In this document: in pieces, positions 14,037 through 23,269 of the stretch
Layout: the number at the start of each line of letters is the position of its first letter
How positions within the stretch are numbered: position 1 is the stretch's first letter
From: Aquiflexum sp041749095
GTDB lineage: Bacteria; Bacteroidota; Bacteroidia; Cytophagales; Cyclobacteriaceae
DNA: 25,977 bases
Direction: 5' to 3'
Assembly (NCBI RefSeq): GCF_041749095.1
Contig: NZ_JBGTCA010000166.1
Coordinates: 1-25,977, forward strand
Translations under genes and position numbers: made by a program
The notes under the pieces: generated by a model
The model's input: the letters and a program-made list of their open reading frames with translations, nothing else
What the model was told of the DNA's origin: nothing
The model's database searches: none

Positions 14037-15563
14037 TTACCCTTTCACTACCTCTATCTTCTTCCCCAAAAATTTGGAAAGGGTATCTGAAAACCTCTGG
14101 GCCTCCCAGATTTCCAGGTCCATAGTGGCATCTCCAAAAATCTTGATTGTCAGACTATCCTTTTCAGGCATACAATACACATTTTCCACCCATTGGTTTT
14201 TGGTTTTGTCCAGACCGACTGCTATCCGGAGGATTCCTGAAAGTCCCAAAACCAACTGCCTTTCTTTTTTTGAAAATTTTTTAATTTTCTTCTTTTTCGG
14301 ACCTTTTTTTCTGTGGTATCTGGCCAGATTGGCTAAAACCAATAATTCATTATTGTTAAATCCTCGTAATCTTCCTTTTAGAATCAGGTATTTGGAGTGC
14401 TTATGATAATTCTGAAAATTGACATAAGTTCCGATGTCATAAATCAGACAGGCGTGGTAAAGCAAATCCCGCGCAGCCAAATCCATTCCATGGTAATCTT
14501 TCAATTGATCAAAAAGCTGCATGGCCAATTGTGCAACATGTTTGTTCTCCAGAATATCCGTATCATATTTCATGGACTTTAGCATGCAGCTTTTTTCACG
14601 GATACTACTGCCCAATACCAAATCTTCCAGTTTCTGACCGTTTTTTTCCACATAATCCACAATCAGGCCTTCGCGAAGTGAAGCGTCTGACAATGTCAAT
14701 TCTTTCACATCAGTCAACTTTAGCAGTTCAACCAGCAGCAATCCTCCCAAATGAATGGCATCTACCCGATTTTCATTAATTCCCGGTATTTCGGACCTTT
14801 TTTCTGCCGGGAGATTTAATAGTTTTGTTGTGATTTTTTCAATGTCCTTTACCTTGACTGTCTCTGCGTTGATGGAACTTAGGTTTCCTTTTTTATTCAT
14901 TAATAAGGCCGCCTCTCCCAAAGTCCTGATAGAACCCGAGGTCCCTACTACTTTTGTGAACCCCGTAGCCTTAGCTTCTAAAAACACTTTTTCCGCTATG
15001 CCTTTGATATGATGCTTCAGGTCTTCCTGCTTTTCCTTGGTCAAAGGACCTTGATTACCTACTTTGTCGAGCAACCTCAACACTCCCAGTTTCATACTGC
15101 TTCTAAAAAGAACAGCATCCTTATTGCCTACCACAGCTTCTGTACTCCCCCCTCCGATATCAATGACCATTACATTATTACTCTGAAGATCAATCGCCCT
15201 CTTTACGGCCAAAAAAATCAATCTTGATTCTTCTTTTCCTGATATCAGCTGAGGTGACAAGCCAATATCCTGGATCAACCGGTCCAAGAATTCCCTACCG
15301 TTTTTTGCCTCCCTTGTTGCGGAAGTAGCCGCAGTGATGATGTGTTCCACACCGTACTCGTCTGCTAATTGGACATACCTGGAGATAGTCTGGATGCCGG
15401 CATTGAAGGCCTTTTAGCTTATTATTTTATTGGCAAACACTCCCACTCCCAACTTGACCATTTCCTTTTCCTGCACCAATACCTCAAAAGTCTGCTTTGA
15501 AGTCACCTTCACGATGATCATGTGAATGGAATTGGTACCGATATCAATGGCTGCTAAGTTCAT
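14037..15563 (-). pseudogene. ppx: Ppx/GppA exopolyphosphatase-like gene with in-frame TAA at codon 50
   Basis: Read from the ATG at 15563 the frame encodes a Ppx/GppA phosphatase, the family that degrades polyphosphate or converts pppGpp to ppGpp. The first 49 codons give MNLAAIDIGTNS (phosphate-binding motif 1), then KEMVKLGVGVFANKIIS, followed by TAA at 15416-15414. The same frame continues with KAFNAGIQTISRYVQLADEY into EHIITAATSATREAKNG, VMVIDIGGGSTE and an HD-like C-terminal domain with HACLIYDIG, ending at 14037. The full frame is 508 codons, normal for the family. A restart at the GTG at 15350 would give 437 residues but lose the DIGTNS loop, so the product should be inactive. It is a real nonsense mutation, a sequencing error, or a read-through site; the sequence alone cannot decide. 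Confidence 0.85.
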
Positions 15564-15787
15564 GGAGTGTAGTGTTGATGGTTTATAAAAGAAGGCTTAA
15601 TTTAACTTCTCTGGTGTTGGTTTGCAACTATAATTTGTATTGATGGGGTTTGTGTTCTGATGATCATCACCTAGAAATGTCAAACTTTTCAAAACTCACA
15701 ATATTTGGAGGAAAATTTCTTAATTTTATTAAGTCTTGTGGGATGTGTTTCATCCTGCTCTTTTCACTTCACCAAAATCACAACATT

Positions 15788-17074
15788 ATGACAAAATTTA
15801 ATGATCAAAGAAAAACACTCAGTGCTTTTCTGCTTGCCTTGCTGGCTATGTGCATTTTGCAGGGATGCGAATTAATCACAAAGGATCTGATCAGTCTTCA
15901 AAAAAAAGATGACAAGCCCAATAAGGGATTGGGCCACGGTCCTTTTGCAAAAGATTATGAAATATGGGCCCTTGACCAAGGTGTAAACTTAAGCAGGATA
16001 CACATTTACAATTCCGGTCTGAAAGAAACTGATGTGATCGACTTTCCAGCATTGCTGTCAAAAGGTGAAATCGATCAGGCCGTGACCATGCCCCACATGA
16101 TCGGATTCAATTCAACCCATGAGTATGCCGCAGTAGCTTCGCCTGCATCCGGAAATGTGGCCATTATCCGTACCAAAGACCGGAAAGTGATTGATGTCAT
16201 ATTTACCGGTGCCGGGGCCCACATGGCAAGTTTTACACCCGATGATAAATCTATCTGGGTGGCCAACATCGGTACGGTTACTTTTAACGAAATTACGGCT
16301 GACCTGGAAAATGAAATATTTGCCTTAGGTCGGGAGCTTAAATTGTTGGATCAGCAGGAATGGAAAGACAATTTTGAAGGCGTTAAGGGAGGCGGAGGAG
16401 GTGTCCTGAATGTTTCAGCACCGGTCTGCCACCATTTCACTGCAAACGGAAAGTATGCCTATCTGACACTGGGACCCGGAGCGGGTGGGCTGGTTGTAGT
16501 GGACATACAAGCAGCTGAACCCAAGATAGTCAAAGCCTTTTCTAGGGATGAGGTCAAAGCCAATTGCGGTTTGGCGCTCAGTCAGGATGGTAAAAAAATG
16601 TACGCTAATTGGGGCGATCCTGGTAGCGCTGTCAATCCGCCGTCTCAAAGCGGTCAATGGTATGTGTTTAATACTTCTGACCATACACTGATCAAATCCA
16701 GCGATGAGACCAGAGGTGTGGATGCTCACGGTGCCAGAACCAGTCCAAAGGGCCCATGGCTATGGCAGGTCAACAGGGGCAGTGACAACGGAATTGTAAT
16801 CAATACCATGACGGATAAAATAGTCCATAATCTGGATTTTGTGGGCAGCAGTCCCGATATCATTGACTTCTCTCCGGACGGAAAATTTGCCTTTATAACC
16901 CTGCGCGGACCAAATCCCAGAAGTGGAGCAGCACATGTGGCCACGGGTACAACTCCCGGTTTTTCTGTCATCAACACCTCCAACAGGAAAATCGCTGCTT
17001 TGATCCAGCCTGCACCGTCTGAGGATTTACAGGCCAGTGATTTTCATGGCATTGGAGTCCGTTCCTTATATTGA
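15788..17074 (+). CDS. YncE-like beta-propeller lipoprotein
   Basis: A 428-residue exported protein with a signal peptide of about 26 residues ending in ILQGC (cysteine 27), which fixes the start at the ATG at 15788; an open frame continues upstream to 15650 but adds only a non-signal-like extension. The body resembles seven-bladed propellers of the YVTN/YncE or cytochrome d1-like type: recurring blades such as NVAIIRTKDRKVIDVIFTGA followed by GAHMASFTPDDKSIWVANIG, and SPDIIDFSPDGKFAFITLRG followed by a closing blade. Conserved histidines occur in APVCHHF and GVDAHGART. No enzyme motif is clear, so binding or a structural role is as likely as catalysis. It stands alone, followed by its own terminator, 225 bases downstream of the divergent ppx start. 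Confidence 0.8.
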   Translation: MTKFNDQRKTLSAFLLALLAMCILQGCELITKDLISLQKKDDKPNKGLGHGPFAKDYEIWALDQGVNLSRIHIYNSGLKETDVIDFPALLSKGEIDQAVTMPHMIGFNSTHEYAAVASPASGNVAIIRTKDRKVIDVIFTGAGAHMASFTPDDKSIWVANIGTVTFNEITADLENEIFALGRELKLLDQQEWKDNFEGVKGGGGGVLNVSAPVCHHFTANGKYAYLTLGPGAGGLVVVDIQAAEPKIVKAFSRDEVKANCGLALSQDGKKMYANWGDPGSAVNPPSQSGQWYVFNTSDHTLIKSSDETRGVDAHGARTSPKGPWLWQVNRGSDNGIVINTMTDKIVHNLDFVGSSPDIIDFSPDGKFAFITLRGPNPRSGAAHVATGTTPGFSVINTSNRKIAALIQPAPSEDLQASDFHGIGVRSLY

Positions 17075-17117
17075 TTTAGGGGCGGACAAAATCAAAACAA
17101 AGAATAACCACTACCTT

Positions 17118-17153
17118 AGCCCTGCACAAACTTTTTTGTGTGGGGCTTTTTTT
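17118..17153 (+). terminator. Rho-independent terminator of the beta-propeller gene
   Basis: AGCCCTGCACAAA pairs with TTTGTGTGGGGCT with two mismatches, has a four-base loop and is followed by seven T. It is 44 bases past the stop codon. The T run is only on the plus-strand side, so it serves the lipoprotein gene and not the convergent transporter. Confidence 0.88.
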
Positions 17154-17206
17154 GATATTTTACCCGAATAGAAAGTGGCCCATTTTTAATCTCTAGTCGA
17201 TCAACT

Positions 17207-19384
17207 TTAAAAAAGTACTTTTTCAAAGGCCACGTCTTCTCCGGCCAAAACAAAAATTTTGTTTTTGAGATGAGAGGTGTTAGCCTGCAGGGTTCGGTAA
17301 TACAATGGATAATTATCGTCCGGTGTTTTTAATCCCAAAAATACAAGATCTGCCGTTCGGCTTTCATTTTTAAGAATCTCCGGGAAACTTCTTCCTCCCG
17401 ATACAATCAACTCATATTTTGCATTCGACCGCATTTTTTCAATTATTTCAGCAAGGTTTCTTTCGGCATCTCTTGCGGCAGATTCATTTGGCACCACCAT
17501 TTTGATGGTGAGTTCAGCTTCTCTCCATCCAAAACTGCGCCTTAGCAGATGTGCCATAATAATCATCAAAGCGCCATTCATTTTCAATCCTCCCCACCAG
17601 ACATCTATACTTCTCTTTGAACTTTTTTTATAGTCTTCTTCAATATCAATGATCAGGACATTACGCTGTAATTTGTTAAAATACCCAATCATATCACAAA
17701 AATCAGACATATGGCTATCCTCTGTAGTATTTCCCAGAATAATGGTATTGGGCACCAAGCCTCCCAAGCCATAATGATCTACCATAGTTTTGGCACCCGT
17801 AAAAGGATTGGCAGAAGGAATTATACGGACCAAACTATGTATAGCTCTTTTGGCAAGAAATTCCCGTGTATGTATCTCCATCTTACGTAACCTCTTTTTG
17901 GTCACATTTACTTCTGTCAATATGGTGGCCACAGTCATTAAGGCTTTTCCCTGTATAAAATCATCGGCAACAGCTATCAGGTACCATCGGCTTTGCGGGG
18001 CACCCGAAAATACCAAAAGATGAGGGCGCCAGTTTTTAGGATCTGCATCTTCACTCAAACGCATCAAACTAAAACGGATAAGGCTTAGCCGAACACCACG
18101 ACCAATTCCTCCCCAGGTCTTTTTCAGTCCACGGCGCTTAAGCCAGAAAAAAATCAAAAAAACAAATATTGCAGCAATCAAAGTAGCTACAGGATTGATG
18201 AGAATCATCACCCCAAAACAACCGGCAGCTCCCAAAAGGGAAAAAAACCAATGCACCTTAAATTTTGGTCGAAATGAGGGCGATTTTAAAACATTTTCAA
18301 TTCCTGCGGAAAAATTGAGTACACCATAAGCGGTAAGAAAAAACATCGTCAGCACCGGTGCTATTACATTAAGATCTCCGAGCAAAACTGCCGTAATGGT
18401 AAAAACCAGTGTAAAAAGGGTGCCTTTTCGGGGAAGATTTTCCTTTCCGCTGCCCTTTCCCAATCCAGCCATAAAACGGGGCAATACACCATCTTGAGCG
18501 AGTGCCTGCAATACCCTCGGTGCTGCCAAAGTACTTCCAAGAGCACTTGAAAGGGTAGCACCCCATACGCCAACCAGAATCGCATCTCCCCAAAATGCAA
18601 TCCTACGCATGATCATCGGGTCTTCTATGAGGCTACTTGCATCGGCACGCATAGCCAAAATTACAGGAAGCGCCATGTATATGATGTATCCTGCACCTAC
18701 GGCCATAAAGGTTCCTTTAGGAATGGACTTTGCAGGATCCTTTAGGTCCCCCGACATATTCACTCCCACATCTATCCCGGTAACCGCCGGAAAGAATACT
18801 GCAAAAACAACCCAAAAAGGAACTGATCTTTCTGGAGATGCACCCCATAATTCTATTTCGGTAGATTCAATAGGGCTGCCAAAAATCAGGGAAACGAGAG
18901 AAATAGCAATAGCGGCAAGAATAAAATACTGTACCCTGCTGGCGACTTTGGCAGAGATTAATGCCACTCCTGCAACAAAAAGAATCGCGCCAACCGCTAG
19001 TAATTTTTCATTTAGTCCGGGAAATATTTGGACAATACTTTCGGCAAACCCCACTGTGTACATGGATACAGACAAAGCTTGGGCAAGGTATAAGGAAATC
19101 CCCACCGCTCCTCCGCTTTCAATGCCAAGGGAACGGCTGATCATATAATAAGCACCTCCTATTTTTACCTGCTGATCAGTGGCAATGGCTGCTAAAGAAA
19201 GGGAAGTGAGAAAGGTGATTGAAGTAGCCAGGGTGACAATGAGAAGGCTACCCAGCAAACCAACATTTCCTACCACCCAGCCAAAACGCAGATACATGAT
19301 CACACCGAGTATGGTGAGAATGGAAGGCGTAAATACACCTGCAAATGTGCTAAGTCCTGAAGATTTTACCGGACTAACTTTCAT
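17207..19384 (-). CDS. SLC12-like cation-chloride cotransporter / APC-superfamily permease
   Basis: A 725-residue inner-membrane protein. The first membrane helix TPSILTILGVIMYLRFGWVV is the characteristic start of the Na-K-Cl cotransporter group, and KIGGAYYMISRSLG and FPAVTGIDVGVNMSGDLKDP are further signatures of helices 3 and 6. About 12 membrane segments lie between residues 15 and 420. The rest (about 440-725) is soluble and cytoplasmic, with Rossmann-like stretches such as NVLIIDIEEDY and DLVFLGLKTPDDNYPLYYRT, as in the C-terminal domain of SLC12 proteins. Transport of potassium, sodium and chloride is the family expectation, but bacterial members may carry amino acids instead. It is a single gene, convergent with the propeller lipoprotein. 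Confidence 0.88.
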   Translation of the reverse strand: MKVSPVKSSGLSTFAGVFTPSILTILGVIMYLRFGWVVGNVGLLGSLLIVTLATSITFLTSLSLAAIATDQQVKIGGAYYMISRSLGIESGGAVGISLYLAQALSVSMYTVGFAESIVQIFPGLNEKLLAVGAILFVAGVALISAKVASRVQYFILAAIAISLVSLIFGSPIESTEIELWGASPERSVPFWVVFAVFFPAVTGIDVGVNMSGDLKDPAKSIPKGTFMAVGAGYIIYMALPVILAMRADASSLIEDPMIMRRIAFWGDAILVGVWGATLSSALGSTLAAPRVLQALAQDGVLPRFMAGLGKGSGKENLPRKGTLFTLVFTITAVLLGDLNVIAPVLTMFFLTAYGVLNFSAGIENVLKSPSFRPKFKVHWFFSLLGAAGCFGVMILINPVATLIAAIFVFLIFFWLKRRGLKKTWGGIGRGVRLSLIRFSLMRLSEDADPKNWRPHLLVFSGAPQSRWYLIAVADDFIQGKALMTVATILTEVNVTKKRLRKMEIHTREFLAKRAIHSLVRIIPSANPFTGAKTMVDHYGLGGLVPNTIILGNTTEDSHMSDFCDMIGYFNKLQRNVLIIDIEEDYKKSSKRSIDVWWGGLKMNGALMIIMAHLLRRSFGWREAELTIKMVVPNESAARDAERNLAEIIEKMRSNAKYELIVSGGRSFPEILKNESRTADLVFLGLKTPDDNYPLYYRTLQANTSHLKNKIFVLAGEDVAFEKVLF

Positions 19385-19828
19385 TTTCTTGTCTTTCCAA
19401 TAGTTCTAAATAAGGAGGGCCAAGATATAGAAAATTGAAACTATTAGCTGAAAAAAACAAAAAAATTATTTAGTGCTCAAATGTCCACAGTGGTCAATCA
19501 ATATAAAGATTACAGCTTGTGACAATTCCGGTATTTTTCCAATATGGGGGTAAATCTGTCTAGTCAATGTACCAACCTCAATTTTTACTTAAGAAACACT
19601 GAATACCCATATCTCTTGCATGATTTAAGAATTTCATTTTATACGATCAGTATTTACTAATAAGATATTTTAAAAAAATGCAACCTTTCAAATTTTTATT
19701 TTGAGAAATTTGAATTGATCCTTAAAGTCTTTCCAGGTAAAGCTACAGTTCAATTTTGATTCCAAAGTGATTTTAAGGTTTACAAGTACTTGACCGAAAA
19801 CTGTTTCAACAACTAAACTTACAATCTG
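19385..19828. other. Divergent promoter region, SLC12-like gene and desaturase
   Basis: These 444 AT-rich bases separate two divergent gene starts and have no gene. I could not place a confident Bacteroidota promoter (TTTG about 20 bases before TAnnTTTG). The only clear structure is the inverted repeat at 19687-19714. Confidence 0.6.
19687..19714. promoter_or_regulatory. Inverted repeat TTCAAATTT-N10-AAATTTGAA, possible operator
   Basis: Two perfect 9-base arms are separated by ten bases, 115 bases before the desaturase start. Half-site spacing of 19 bases fits a dimeric regulator binding successive helical turns, but no regulator is nearby and AT-rich palindromes arise by chance, so this is tentative. 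Confidence 0.35.
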
Positions 19829-20977
19829 ATGTCAATTTCTTTAATTCAACAAAAGCCCGCGAAAGTAAAGCCAATATTCAAAAAAACAGATGTTGATAGG
19901 TTTTCCAAAACCCTTGCCCTGAAAGTTGAAAGCTATTTCAAAGAAACCGGAAAATCCAAAAAAGGCGGAAAGGTAGTCACTATAAAAACTATTTTTCTTC
20001 TGTCGCTTTTCTGTATTTCTTATGGGCTATTATTAAGCAATTGGTTCAATCCTTGGGGCACTTTTTTCATTGGCCTTCTATTTGGATTAACCCATGCTCT
20101 GATTGTTTTCAATATTGCCCATGATGCATCACACAATGCCCTTTTCAAAAACCATCGCCTTAATAGGATTTTGAGTTACACTTTTAACCTGGTAGGTTCA
20201 AATTCATACCTTTGGAATCTTAGCCATAACAAAACCCACCATTCATTTCCAAATATCGCTGATTTTGACCCTGATATCCACCAACAGGCGCCACTGATCA
20301 GGATGTCTCCCAGCGAACCTTACAGATGGTATAACAGGTACCAGCATTGGTATGCCACATTGCTGTACCTGATTTTCAGCATTTTCTTGGTTTTCGTGAA
20401 AGGTTTAAAAGAATTTTTCCCGTCCTTGAAATCCAAAAGGTGGTTGGGCATTGATCGGCCACCTTTCAGAGAATACGTTATTTTATTTTTTACAAAACTT
20501 ATCTATTTCACTTACTCCCTTCTGATCCCGTTGATGGTACTGGATGTCACTTGGCAACAGTTTATTTTGGGGTATTTAGGTATACATTTTTTTTTAAGCC
20601 TTTTCCTGATTTCTGTTCTTATTCCGGTGCATTTGGTGGACGAATCCGAATTTGGGACAGTGGACCAAAATGGTCATCTGCCTGACACTTGGACGGTTCA
20701 TATCTTTAAAAACACCATAGACTTTTCAAGAAAAAGCAAACTGGCAAATTTCCTGTTTGGAGGACTCAATACCCATATCGTCCATCATATTTTCCCCAAT
20801 ATCTGTCATGTCCATTACATAGCCCTGTCGGAAATCATAAAAACTACAGCAGAAGAGTTTCAGATCGATTACCATGAAGAAAGTATGTGGGGTGCTATTG
20901 TATCTCACTATAAATTGCTGAAAAAGATGGGGTCAAATAAGATGTCAGATCACATCCTTAATCCTAAAATGAATTAA
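19829..20977 (+). CDS. Membrane fatty acid desaturase
   Basis: This 382-residue di-iron membrane enzyme introduces a double bond into an acyl chain using oxygen and an electron donor. The three histidine boxes are all present: HDASH (98-102), HNKTHH (133-138) and HIVHH (316-320), with the sequence around them (FNIAHDASHNALF, LSHNKTHHSFPN) close to acyl-CoA/linoleoyl-CoA-type desaturases. Hydrophobic pairs at about 52-95 and 205-265 form the membrane core. No cytochrome b5 domain is fused, so reductant comes from a separate protein. It starts at ATG with no competing upstream start. Regiochemistry cannot be read from the sequence. A hairpin follows 12 bases after the stop. Confidence 0.93.
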   Translation: MSISLIQQKPAKVKPIFKKTDVDRFSKTLALKVESYFKETGKSKKGGKVVTIKTIFLLSLFCISYGLLLSNWFNPWGTFFIGLLFGLTHALIVFNIAHDASHNALFKNHRLNRILSYTFNLVGSNSYLWNLSHNKTHHSFPNIADFDPDIHQQAPLIRMSPSEPYRWYNRYQHWYATLLYLIFSIFLVFVKGLKEFFPSLKSKRWLGIDRPPFREYVILFFTKLIYFTYSLLIPLMVLDVTWQQFILGYLGIHFFLSLFLISVLIPVHLVDESEFGTVDQNGHLPDTWTVHIFKNTIDFSRKSKLANFLFGGLNTHIVHHIFPNICHVHYIALSEIIKTTAEEFQIDYHEESMWGAIVSHYKLLKKMGSNKMSDHILNPKMN

Positions 20978-20989
20978 GCCTAATTTGTG

Positions 20990-21062
20990 AAAAACCTGCC
21001 AGGTTTTTAGCCATTGTGCTGTAAATCTGTATCATATACACCTCTTAAACCTGGCAGGTTTC
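20990..21062. repeat. Paired AAACCTGCCAGGTTT hairpins, possible terminator
   Basis: AAAACCTGCCAGGTTTTT (20990-21008 region) is a near-perfect palindrome with a short T run, and a second palindrome, AAACCTGGCAGGTTT, ends at 21061. The two are also complementary to each other. The first can serve as the terminator of the desaturase; the pair resembles a recurrent intergenic hairpin family of this phylum. Confidence 0.7.
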
Positions 21063-21151
21063 TTCCTTAATATTTAATTTGGAAAAGCAGGGTTAAGTCA
21101 AACTGGATTTTTACCAATTATTTGGGATATTTATGCTCAAAGGAAAAGACC

Positions 21152-21988
21152 ATGACACATAATCCCTCCCCAATCATTTCTCCTGAGGAATTGGTTGCTT
21201 TAGCTCAAAATGAAAAATCTATTCTCATTGATGCCAGTTTTGGAAAATCCAACTATTTGAACCGGCACCTCAGTGGAGCTTTGCATGTCGATTTGAATTC
21301 CGAATTGTCTGATATCAAAGAAGACTTTGCCGACGGGGGCAGACATCCCCTGCCAAGTGCAGGTCAGTTTTGTAATTTGCTTTCAAGACTTGGAATCAGT
21401 CCCGAAAGCCATGTGGTGGTCTATGATGACAAAAATGGATCAAATGCGGCTTCCCGTTTTTGGTGGATGATGAAAGCCATAGGCCATCAAAAAATCCAGG
21501 TTTTGGACGGAGGATTAGACGCTGCGGTCAAAGCCGGATTTGCTGTTGCCAAAGGAGAAGAACCTAAGCCGGTACCGTGCAGGTATCCAATAAAGGAATG
21601 GACATTACCTAGGGCAGATTTACCAGAAGTGGAAAAAGTATCTCTTGACAAGGAGTATCTGGTCATTGATGTCAGGGAGCCTGAAAGGTACAAAGGTGTG
21701 AAAGAGCCCATTGACCTGATTGCAGGACATATCCCGGGGGCAGTCAATATTCCCTTTGCTATGAACCTGGATCAGGATGGCTTTTTTAAATCTTCCGAAA
21801 AACTGTGGGAACTGTACAGTGATTTTATCAAAGACAGGCCCGCTTCAAATATCATTGTCCAGTGCGGTTCCGGTGTGACTGCATGCCATACCCTATTGGC
21901 CATGGCACATGCAGGCTTCGAACTTCCGAAACTATATGTAGGCTCTTGGAGTGAATGGTCAAGAAATGACAAACCCATAGCAAAATGA
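21152..21988 (+). CDS. 3-mercaptopyruvate / thiosulfate sulfurtransferase
   Basis: A 278-residue protein with two rhodanese domains, the first (about 10-125) inactive and the second (about 150-275) catalytic. The active loop is CGSGVTA with Cys238; this loop is typical of SseA-type 3-mercaptopyruvate sulfurtransferase, whereas thiosulfate enzymes usually carry CRKGVTA, so mercaptopyruvate is the more likely donor. Other rhodanese signatures are VIDVREPERYKG and AGHIPGAVNIPF. The ATG at 21152 is chosen over a TTG at 21122, whose extension is not conserved-looking. It is soluble and has no signal peptide. It stands alone between the desaturase and a 365-base gap. Confidence 0.92.
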   Translation: MTHNPSPIISPEELVALAQNEKSILIDASFGKSNYLNRHLSGALHVDLNSELSDIKEDFADGGRHPLPSAGQFCNLLSRLGISPESHVVVYDDKNGSNAASRFWWMMKAIGHQKIQVLDGGLDAAVKAGFAVAKGEEPKPVPCRYPIKEWTLPRADLPEVEKVSLDKEYLVIDVREPERYKGVKEPIDLIAGHIPGAVNIPFAMNLDQDGFFKSSEKLWELYSDFIKDRPASNIIVQCGSGVTACHTLLAMAHAGFELPKLYVGSWSEWSRNDKPIAK

Positions 21989-22353
21989 AATTTGAAGAAC
22001 TAACAATATTTTGAAATTCATTTTTGAGTCTAATTTTTATTGTATGTCCGCAAATAATTTCAATTCCCATTTAGAATTCTGTTGATTTTATTTTTTTATA
22101 TGTTATTGAAGTTATAAATTATGCAGGTTTAGAATTTCAAACTTTTATGGACTAAACTCGATTGCTCAAAAGTTATATTGGTAATTCACTATCAAAATAT
22201 ACTTTTCAGATCGATAGCAAAAGCGGTACTCACTAATGTCATCGTAGAACTTAATTTTAGATCTGCCCTGACCAAGGTGAGAATATAAATTTCTACCTTT
22301 TCCAAAAACTTGACTCTTTTGATTCTTTAGAATTTATTATAACCACTTAATAT
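21989..22353. other. Spacer before the collagen-like gene
   Basis: An AT-rich gap of 365 bases with no open frame of note, no repeat and no convincing promoter motif. It must carry the promoter of the collagen-like lipoprotein and perhaps of the genes after it. Confidence 0.6.
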
Positions 22354-23232
22354 ATGAAAACATTAATACGGCTTACCTTAATCTTCATGGTTGCTTTATC
22401 GGTCAGTTCCTGTGTCAGAGATGATGAACCCATCATGGGCCCTCCGGGCGTAAGGGGTGAAAGAGGACTTCAAGGTGAACAGGGGCCTCAAGGAGAACAA
22501 GGCCCTCAGGGTGAACAGGGAGAACGAGGAGAACAGGGGGAAGCAGGCAGGGATGGGGCACAAGGTCCACAAGGTGAAACAGGCCCAAGTGGCCCGGCAG
22601 GACCTCAGGGTCCGGGAGGTCCTCAGGGTCCGGCGGGACCACAGGGGGAAGCGGGGCCACGGGGTGAAACGGGGCCTCAAGGTCCTTCCGGACCTACGGG
22701 GCCAAGAGGGCCGCAAGGTGAAGCCGGTCCACAAGGTCCACAGGGCCCAACTGGTCCTCAGGGTGAGGCAGGGCCTACAGGTCCACAAGGGGCTACAGGA
22801 ACGGCGAATGTCATTTATTCAGATTGGGAGCGTTTTGATGTGACAAAATGGAGTCAAAATACCATGTTTTTTGGCAGAACGAGCATAGTTTATACTGTAG
22901 ATGAGCCTCATATAACTTCCGAAATATTGGATAGGGGAACTGTAGCAGTTTTTATCAGATTTGATTTATTTCCTGATATAGTCCAACCACTTCCCATCAC
23001 ACAGTCCATTACCCAAATCAAAAACCAAAGATTAATTCATTATTTGCAATTGAATAAAATCCTGATGGCATTTTCGAATGATGATAATTCCTCGCCAATC
23101 ATCCCCTTGGCTGCTGATGTAAGTTTTAGGTATGTAATTATTCCCGGCGGGACTTCAACTTCAGGAAGGATGGCCCCTGTCAATTTGAAAGACTACAAAG
23201 CAGTGAAATCATACTACAAAATTCCTGATTGA
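22354..23232 (+). CDS. Collagen-like (Gly-X-Y) lipoprotein
   Basis: A 292-residue protein with a signal peptide ending VSSC (cysteine 20), followed by VRDDEP, an acidic run that fits surface export in this phylum. From residue 29 to about 151 it is an unbroken run of about 41 Gly-X-Y triplets, mostly GPQ, GEQ, GEA, GPT and GPA, that would form a triple-helical rod; bacteria lack prolyl hydroxylation, so charged and Gln/Pro triplets stabilise it. The C-terminal domain (about 152-292) is non-repetitive, probably beta-rich, and may act as trimerisation or head domain. The GXY segment (22438-22806) is far more GC-rich than its surroundings. The next gene follows after 37 bases, so cotranscription is likely. 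The role may be adhesion or a surface spacer. Confidence 0.9.
   Translation: MKTLIRLTLIFMVALSVSSCVRDDEPIMGPPGVRGERGLQGEQGPQGEQGPQGEQGERGEQGEAGRDGAQGPQGETGPSGPAGPQGPGGPQGPAGPQGEAGPRGETGPQGPSGPTGPRGPQGEAGPQGPQGPTGPQGEAGPTGPQGATGTANVIYSDWERFDVTKWSQNTMFFGRTSIVYTVDEPHITSEILDRGTVAVFIRFDLFPDIVQPLPITQSITQIKNQRLIHYLQLNKILMAFSNDDNSSPIIPLAADVSFRYVIIPGGTSTSGRMAPVNLKDYKAVKSYYKIPD
22438..22806 (+). repeat. Coding 9-base repeat tract (Gly-X-Y triplets)
   Basis: About 41 consecutive 9-base units encode Gly-X-Y. Units such as GGTCCTCAG and GGTGAAGCC recur with synonymous changes. The low diversity makes unit gain or loss by slippage or recombination likely, always in frame. Confidence 0.9.
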
Positions 23233-23269
23233 TCCAAAGATTTATTATTTTAGAAAAAAACCAAATTGT

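Noticed and set aside
15650..15787. Upstream extension of the beta-propeller lipoprotein
   Set aside because: The extension would bury the lipoprotein signal peptide, which begins cleanly at the ATG at 15788.
18609..19148. Plus-strand open frame of 179 codons
   Set aside because: It is antisense to the membrane domain of the SLC12-like transporter, whose helices and signatures are unmistakable.
22396..22788. Long open frames on the minus strand and in another plus frame over the collagen-like tract
   Set aside because: The 9-base periodic GC-rich repeat keeps several frames open at once; only the Gly-X-Y frame has a signal peptide and a continuing C-terminal domain.
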